A stretch of DNA of 64,000 bases, taken from positions 907,501 to 971,500 of the forward strand of contig JAENRU010000488.1 in NCBI GenBank assembly GCA_016647705.1. The letters run 5' to 3'. A model generated the notes under the pieces. The model did not search any database. It saw nothing but the letters and a program-made list of their open reading frames with translations, and was not told the origin of the DNA. The position numbers were made by a program, and so were the translations under genes. The stretch's first letter is position 1, and every line of letters begins with the position of its first letter. Below are positions 57,706-64,000 of the stretch, piece after piece. The stretch is from Eucommia ulmoides. Its lineage: Eukaryota; Streptophyta; Magnoliopsida; Garryales; Eucommiaceae.

Positions 57706-59100
57706 GAAATAAAAGTAAACATACCTCTAGTAAGTAGGAGTGATACATGATGAAAAAGTGAACATACCCCCCCAATCGGGGGCATGGAGGAGTGGACTCG
57801 ACACGAAAGTAAACATACCACCCTAACCTGGTAGGGAGGAGTGGACTCGACAAGAAATTAAACATACTACCCTAAACTGGCAGGGAGGAGTGACTTAGCA
57901 AAAAGGTAAACATACCACCCTAAGCTGATAGGGAGGAGTGATTTGACATAAAATTAAACATACCACCCTAAGCTGGTAGGGATGAGTGGATTCGACGTGA
58001 AAGTACACATACTACCCAAAACTGGTAGGAAGGAATGGACTCGACATAAAATTAAACATATCACCCTATGCTGGTAGGGAGGAGTGACTCGACATAAAAT
58101 TAAACATATCACCCTAAACTGGTAGGGATGAGTAGACTCGACATAAAATTAAACGTACTACCCTATGCTGGAAGAGAGGAATAGACTCGACATGAAAGTA
58201 AGTATACTACCCTAAACTGATAGAGAGAAGTGGACTCGACATGAAATTAAACATACCACCCTATGCTGGTAGGGAGGAGTGGATTTCACATAAAAGTAAA
58301 CATACCACCCTAAACTGGTAGGGAGGAGTGGACGACATGAAATTAAACATATCACCCTATGCTGGTATGACTCGATATGAATTTAAACATATTACCCTAA
58401 GCTGGTAGGAGGAGTGGACTCGACGTGAAAATAAACATACTACCCTAAGCTATTAGGAAGGAGTAGATTCGACGTGAAAGTAAACATACCACCCTAAGCT
58501 GGTAGACAGGAGTGGACTTGACATGAAATTAAACACACTACCCTATTATGGTAAGGATGAGTGACTCGACATGAAATTAAACATACCATCCTATGCTGGT
58601 AGAGAAGAGTGGACTTGACATGAAAGTAAACATACCACCTTACGCTGGTATGGAGGAGTGGACACGGCATGAAAATAAACATACCACCCTAAGTTAGGAG
58701 AGATGAGTGAATTCGATGTGAAAGTAAACATACCACCCTAAGCTGGTAGAGATGAGTGGACTTAACATAAAATTAAACATACCACCCTATCCTGGTAGGG
58801 AGGAATGACTCGACATGAAATTAAACATACTATTCTATGCTGGTAGGGATGAGTGGACTTGACATGAAAATAAACATACCACCTTAAGCTGGTAAGGAGG
58901 AGTGGACTCGATATAAGATTAAACATACCACCCTAAGCTGGTAAGGAGGAGTGGAGCCAACGTGAAAGTAAATATACCACCCTAAACTGGTAGGGATGAG
59001 TAGACTTGTCATAAAAGTAAACATACCACCCTAAGCTAGTAGGGAAAAGTGACTCGAAGTGAAAGTAAACATACCACCCTAAGCTGGTAGGGAGGAGTGA
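57706..59100 (+). repeat. 49 bp minisatellite, about 28 copies
   Basis: Units read AGTAAACATACCACCCTAAG followed by CTGGTAGGGAGGAGTGGACT and CGACATGAA, 49 bp. Two versions, AAAGTAAAC and AAATTAAAC starts, are interspersed. Each unit contains a small hairpin (CCACCCTAAGCTGGTAGGG-type). Copies are head to tail with no spacers, so this is a minisatellite and not a CRISPR. No frame stays open across it. Confidence 0.92.
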
Positions 59101-59505
59101 TACAAGTAAATAATCTTTAAAAGGTGCCCCAATGTATAGCTAGGGCAAAGTAAGAGAACTGAAGTATAAAATTTGCCCTAGCCTATGGTTGGTGCGTGGA
59201 TGACAGGGCAAAATATAAAATGTTCCCTAGTTTGTAGCTGAGGCTATCAAGCATAAATCTTTTAAACTCAGAGATGGGCAGGAACAACATAGTGTGCCCC
59301 AAACTGTAGCTGGGGCAATAATGAAAGAGGCTGAGGCTGACCCTGGAATGACCAAACCTTAACAGGTTACCTATGTACCTCGGCATTACACCAAGGATCA
59401 AGTCTAGCGTGGTTCACCCAACGAATGAAGGTTTGTAGGATGTCTCACTTGGATGACCGAACCTTGATAGGTTGCCTACGTACCTCGGCATTACATCGAT
59501 GATCA
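59101..59505. other. Sequence between the 49 bp array and the Gypsy LTR
   Basis: Contains repeats of GTGCCCCAA.TGTAGCTGGGGCA type (about 59122, 59230, 59288) and two of the GACCGAACCTT...CTCGGCATTACA direct-repeat motifs. No gene. Confidence 0.5.
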
Positions 59506-60261
59506 TGTCATACCCCACCCCGGACACTGATCTCCCTGGGGCCGACGTATCGTTGACATGACATCTCCTAAGCTTCAAACCAACTAGAAAATGACAAAGT
59601 GCATACATAAATATACAACCACAAAAATAGGCCACATACATCCTCTCTAATTGGGAACACACCTGTCCTTGAGTTATAATAATAACAAAAATATAACAAC
59701 AATGAATCTTTTACAGGTTCGCCTCAGACAGGTCCTCCCAAAATACTCCCACACTATACCATCGTCGGACTTTACCTAGTGCCAGTAGGGGACCGACTCC
59801 TATCTGCAGCACCTGAAACCAAAATTTTTATCGGTGTACTGTCTTCGTAATAAAAACATTTTTAGTATGGATCAAGTACAAAACATATAAATTCCACATA
59901 TCGAGCAATAATATAAAAATCACATACCACAAGGAAAACTCCATTTTCCTGTCACCACAAAAACAAACTCGTATATATATATATACACATCACATTCCAA
60001 CCAAGCAGTGAGAATTCACCAGAATACTATATCCCACCAAATGGTGTAAAGCAACCAGAACGACAAATACACTAATATATATATACGGACACATCAATCC
60101 AGTGTAAAGTAATAAATATAAATGTATCCAACTGGTTTACCATGTATGATAAAACACCATACACCCTCCGACTAGCCACAGGATCATTTAACCTCATGAT
60201 CGGGAGTTGTAACGGTCGTACCACCGGTAGGATTTGCCTTCCTAACGGGTCACAACACTCT

Positions 60262-60499
60262 GCCGGACTATGCCAAGCAGATAATCACCACTTTACCGAA
60301 TTATGCCAAGTAGATAATCGTCACTCTACCGGACTATGCCAAGCAGATAATCGTCACTCTGCCGGATTATGCCAAGCAGATAATCACCACTCTGCCTAAC
60401 TATGCCAAGTAGATAATCACCACTATACTTGACTATGCCAAGCAGATAATCACCACTCTGTCGGACTATGCCAAGCAGATAATCGTCACTCTACCGAAA
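60262..60499. repeat. 34 bp tandem repeat in the Gypsy LTR
   Basis: Seven copies of a unit like GGACTATGCCAAGCAGATAA plus TCACCACTCTACC. The solo LTR has a ~25 bp array at the same place. Confidence 0.88.
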
Positions 60500-61146
60500 T
60501 AGATAAATACTATGGTGTAGTCGGACCAAACACCAATTTCCACCTCTTTAGAACACCAATGAAATCCATAATTTCACACACCCAAAACCGCTTGATTCAT
60601 ATAAATTACAAATTCGTCCAGGTTTAGGTAAACACATTTTTCCATCATATATATGAAAATAGATTTTGTAATTTACTAGAAGACAGTACACTCTCCAGGC
60701 TATCCACTCCGCAAAACTTTTACTGACTACTCTCTCCGAGACTCTAGTGCTTGCGAATCTAATAGTGACAGGGTAAATTAATATTTTGTGTAGAAATAAC
60801 CTGATCATGCAATGCAGGCCCTAAGTTCCGTAATTTCCCATTCCTCGCATTTTATTATGAAATATTACTATTCGACTAGGATTGCTCCGTTAAAGTTTAC
60901 TATATAATATTTATTCATGTGAACGGTCTCAATATTTATTATTGTCAATTAGACATTTTTTATGCTAGTAATTTAATTTAACAATCACAAAATTTAACCG
61001 GAAACGTTACCCATTCCGAAACGGTTGTCGATTTCCTTAAAAAAAAATTAATTTTCGCTCCTGCCCTCATTGCCTCGGCAAAAGATCTACCGCTGCGGCG
61101 AGTACGCTTCTTCTCTTCTCTGCTTAACTTACTGACGCTCCACTGC

Positions 61147-61341
61147 CTAGGCCGTAGTTTCACCGCCTAGGCAAACACGCTCTTTTTGTTTTGTTTTTAC
61201 ACACTGATCCTTCACCGCCGAGGCGAGAACCTCTCCGCCTAGGCAAGCACACTTGCCCTATTTTTTGTTTTGCTTACTGATGCTCCACCGCCTAGGTGAA
61301 CATGCGCTGCTCTACTTTCTGATGCTCCACCGCCTAGGCGA
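61147..61341. repeat. CGCCTAGGCG palindrome cluster
   Basis: Six spaced, slightly varied copies of CACCGCCTAGGCGA within about 200 bp of the LTR, near its U3 or R part in sense terms. Not seen in the solo LTR. Confidence 0.7.
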
Positions 61342-61812
61342 ATATTGTCTTACTCGTTCAGTTCCTGCTTTGATCAGAGCAACCTCTTTCTCTCTCTCTT
61401 TTTCTTCACTAACTCTGGCGACTCTTTTACCACCCAACTTCAACGACCAACCACACATACGCAACAGCCCATTCTACCAACAACACCCCCTCAAGCCTGA
61501 CCAAAACACACCGCAACACAACACCTACACACCCATACATGCACCTGATACACCCAGAACAAAAGAAAAAAAAAAACAAAAACAAAGCACACATACACTA
61601 TCTCACACACCCCCACCGTCGGACAAGACAAATGGATGGCACACACACATGTCCCGCCGAACCAAACAATGATCAACACCAAAACACACCCTCACGCTGA
61701 AGAATCCACCATCACCGGTGATCATGAACCTCCGACGACCTCTTTCCTCCGGTTCTCTCTCTCTCTAGGTTTTCTAGATCTTTTCTTCTTCTTAAAATTT
61801 GTGATCACTTCA

Positions 61813-61871
<59 letters not shown>

Positions 61872-62185
61872 TTGGTTAAATTGCTCTTTCCCCCCTTAAT
61901 TTTTTACAATTTTTTTCTTAGTCAATTTCCACTTTTAAAGGTTTTCGAAATTGTAATTTCACCCCAAAAGTTTTTATTTTCAAAATTTAAATGTAAAATT
62001 TTGGATTGAATGTTTTCTAAATTTTCAATTTGACCCCTACACTTTTAATTTGAATTTTTAATTGACCCAATTCTACCCCGAATTTCTCAATTACTCTAAA
62101 ATGCAACTAAAATGACGTACGTGCTACAATTGAGGTCTTACAACTCTTTCCTCCTAAAAGAAATTTCGTCCCAAAATTTTATTAC

Positions 62186-64000
62186 CTAATCGAACAAATG
62201 TGGGTATTTGTTCCTCATCTCGTCTTCTTGCTCCTACGCCGCCTCTTCCACTGCATGACTGCGCCATAACACTTTGATTAATGGAATCATTTTCGTTCGC
62301 AACACCTGGTCTTTACGGCTTAGGATTTGGATTGGCTCCTCCATGTAGGTCAAATCTTCTTCCAATTCGATCGGCTGTGAAGTCAACACATGAGAAGGGT
62401 CTGGCACATATTTCCAGAGCATCGATACATGGAAAACGTCGTGTAGTTGAGACAACTCTGGCGGTAATGCAAGTCTATACGCTATTGTGCCAACTTGATC
62501 TAAAATTTCATATGGTCCGATGTACTTTGGACTCAACATTCATTTATTCCCGAACCTCATTATGCCTTTCCACGGAGAGATACGCAAAAATACATGATCC
62601 CCCACTTCGAACTCCAACTCCCGTCGGCACTTGTCTGCGTAACTCTTTTGTCGACTCTGAGCAATTTTTAATTTTTTTTCGAATCACTTTCACTTTGTCT
62701 GCTATCATCTGGGCTATGTCTGACATCAACAATTTACACTCACCCACCTCGTTTAACAGATCGAGATTTTGCATCTCCTACCATACAACGCTTCATACGG
62801 GGCCATCTTGATTGCCAAATGGTAGCTATTGTTGTAGACAAATTCCATCAACGACAAATGATCATCCCAACTACCAGGAAATTCCAGAACACATCCCTTC
62901 AGCATATCCTCCAACGTTTGAATCGTACGCTCTAATTAATCGTCCGTCTAAGGATGAAAAACGGTGCTAAATTTCAACTTGGTACCCAAAACAGTCTGAA
63001 GACTCGACCAAGATCTCGAAGTAAATCTCGGATCTCTATCCGATACTATAGAAATCGGTGCGCCATGCAATTTAACAATCTCATCGATATACAATTGGGC
63101 ATACTTTTCAAGAGACTACGTCGTCTTTACAGCCAGAAAATAAGCGGACTTGGTAAATCTATCAACGATTACCCAAATGGAATTATGCCCCTTTTGAGTA
63201 CGGGGTAATCTCGAAATAAAATTCATCGTGATATGCTCCCACTTCCACTCTGGAATAGGTAGAGGTTGCAACAACCCACTTGGACGCTAGTGCTCAATCT
63301 TAACTTGTCGACAAACAAGACACCTGACAATAAACTCTGTAATTTTTCGTTTCTTTCCAATCTACCAATAATGTTCACGCAAATCTCGATACATCTTGGT
63401 ATTGCCTGGATGCATCGCGTACGCCGAGCTATACGTTTCTTCCAAGATATCCTTATTCAAATTGACGTCATTAGGCACACACAACCTATTTCCAATCATT
63501 AAATCCTCATCACTATCCCTAACATGATAATCAGTTATGTAACTATTTTTCGCTTCATCCCAAGTCCTCTCTAATTGAACGTATGACTTCTAAATTTCAA
63601 GAATACGATCAATCAACGTCGGCCTTAAAGTTAAAGTTGCAAGCAATGCTGCCGTCTGACCAACCACTAACTGAACTTGCAATGATTTCAACTCAGCATA
63701 CAGATTAGTATGAACTACTTGAATGTGTGCGACCGAACCTGCCGATTTCTAACTCAACGCATCCGCTACAACATTAGCCTTCTCCGGATGATAGTAGATG
63801 GTGCAATCGTAATATTCAATCAACTCTATCACACGTCTTTGCCTCAAATTTAGTTCTTTATTAGTAAACAAGTATTTTAAACTCTGATGATCGGTGTATA
63901 TTTCACACGTTTTTCCATACAAATAGTGCCTCCAAATCTTCAGGGCAAACACAATCGTTGCCAACTCCAAATCATGTGTCGGGTAATTACACTCATGATT
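62186..64000 (-). pseudogene. Ty3/Gypsy pol: RNase H and integrase, decayed, runs off the window
   Basis: Read on the minus strand from 63970: RNase H ([15 protein letters not shown], then [10 protein letters not shown], then VVADALS) at 63749-63970; the integrase core with WEHIT, a DRFTKSAYF block near 63120-63170 and SDRDPRF near 63020; and the integrase C-terminal region (SPKYIGPYEIL, YRLALPPELS, HDVFHVSML, KVLWR) at 62234-62539. The frame would end at the TAG 62186-62188. Lesions: stops around 63115, 62950 and 62940, a frameshift near 62600, a TAG just after VEEAA (62231-62233), and Asn in place of the first catalytic Asp of the integrase core (about 63220). gag, protease and the 5' LTR lie beyond 64000. 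This copy is dead. Confidence 0.9.

Larger units (their letters stand above)
59506..62142 (-). mobile_element. 3' LTR of a Ty3/Gypsy retrotransposon
   Basis: TGTCATACCCC...GGTCTTACA, 2637 bp, matching the solo LTR at 26629-29280 in ends and order. On the minus strand it is preceded by a purine tract (AGGAGGAAAGAGT, 62143-62155) directly before the LTR start, as needed for plus-strand priming. Inside are a 34 bp tandem array (60262-60499), repeated CGCCTAGGCG motifs (61147-61341) and a TA run (61816-61869). Confidence 0.88.

Noticed and set aside
57706-59100. Regular repeat array that could look like CRISPR
   Set aside because: Units are adjacent and similar along their whole 49 bp with no unique spacers, and the DNA is eukaryotic. 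It is a minisatellite.

Overview
This is a 64 kb piece of a plant nuclear genome, most likely a eudicot. The signs are AT-rich DNA, genes with GT-AG introns, plant-only gene families (an ABP19-type germin-like protein and a BAHD acyltransferase) and dense plant transposons. It is not prokaryotic; operons, Shine-Dalgarno sites and CRISPR do not apply. I saw no tRNA or rRNA gene by eye.

Only two genes look intact: an intronless germin-like gene (1632-2276, +) and a two-exon BAHD acyltransferase of the benzyl alcohol O-benzoyltransferase type (34363-40415, +, with a 4.7 kb intron). A second germin-like copy (about 4742-5349) is a pseudogene. Two isolated exon fragments of other genes can be recognised: a LysM receptor-like kinase (30839-30934, -) and a GH35 beta-galactosidase (49730-49820, -).

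Layout. 0-5.6 kb: tandem germin duplication, with a small MITE in copy 1 that copy 2 lacks. 5.66-16.65 kb: a minus-strand L1-type LINE with a 13 bp target-site duplication (TSD), split by a 4.96 kb CACTA element (TSD AAG), which itself holds a 627 bp hAT-type element (8 bp TSD). 16.66-19.9 kb: a second copy of the germin spacer, interrupted by a 1.84 kb short-LTR Copia/TRIM-like element. 20.23-26.24 kb: a non-coding LTR retrotransposon (TSD AAAGA) with a MITE inside its right LTR. 26.63-29.28 kb: a solo Ty3/Gypsy LTR. 32.1-53.5 kb: three foldback elements sharing Mutator-like ends (GAGTTCTTTACGTAATAAA) around the BAHD gene. The first ends about 290 bp upstream of its TATA box, the second begins 108 bp after its stop codon, and the third (10.8 kb) starts 121 bp beyond the second and contains a Helitron-like start, the beta-galactosidase exon and another nested palindrome. 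The BAHD intron holds a complete 915 bp hAT-type element and a TRIM LTR fragment. 57.2-59.1 kb: two minisatellites (about 32 bp and 49 bp units). 59.5-64 kb: 3' LTR and decayed pol region of a minus-strand Ty3/Gypsy element that runs off the window.

The most interesting material is the foldback family clustered around one gene, and the unusually readable insertion history: many TSDs, and three insertions whose empty site survives in a paralogous copy within the window.
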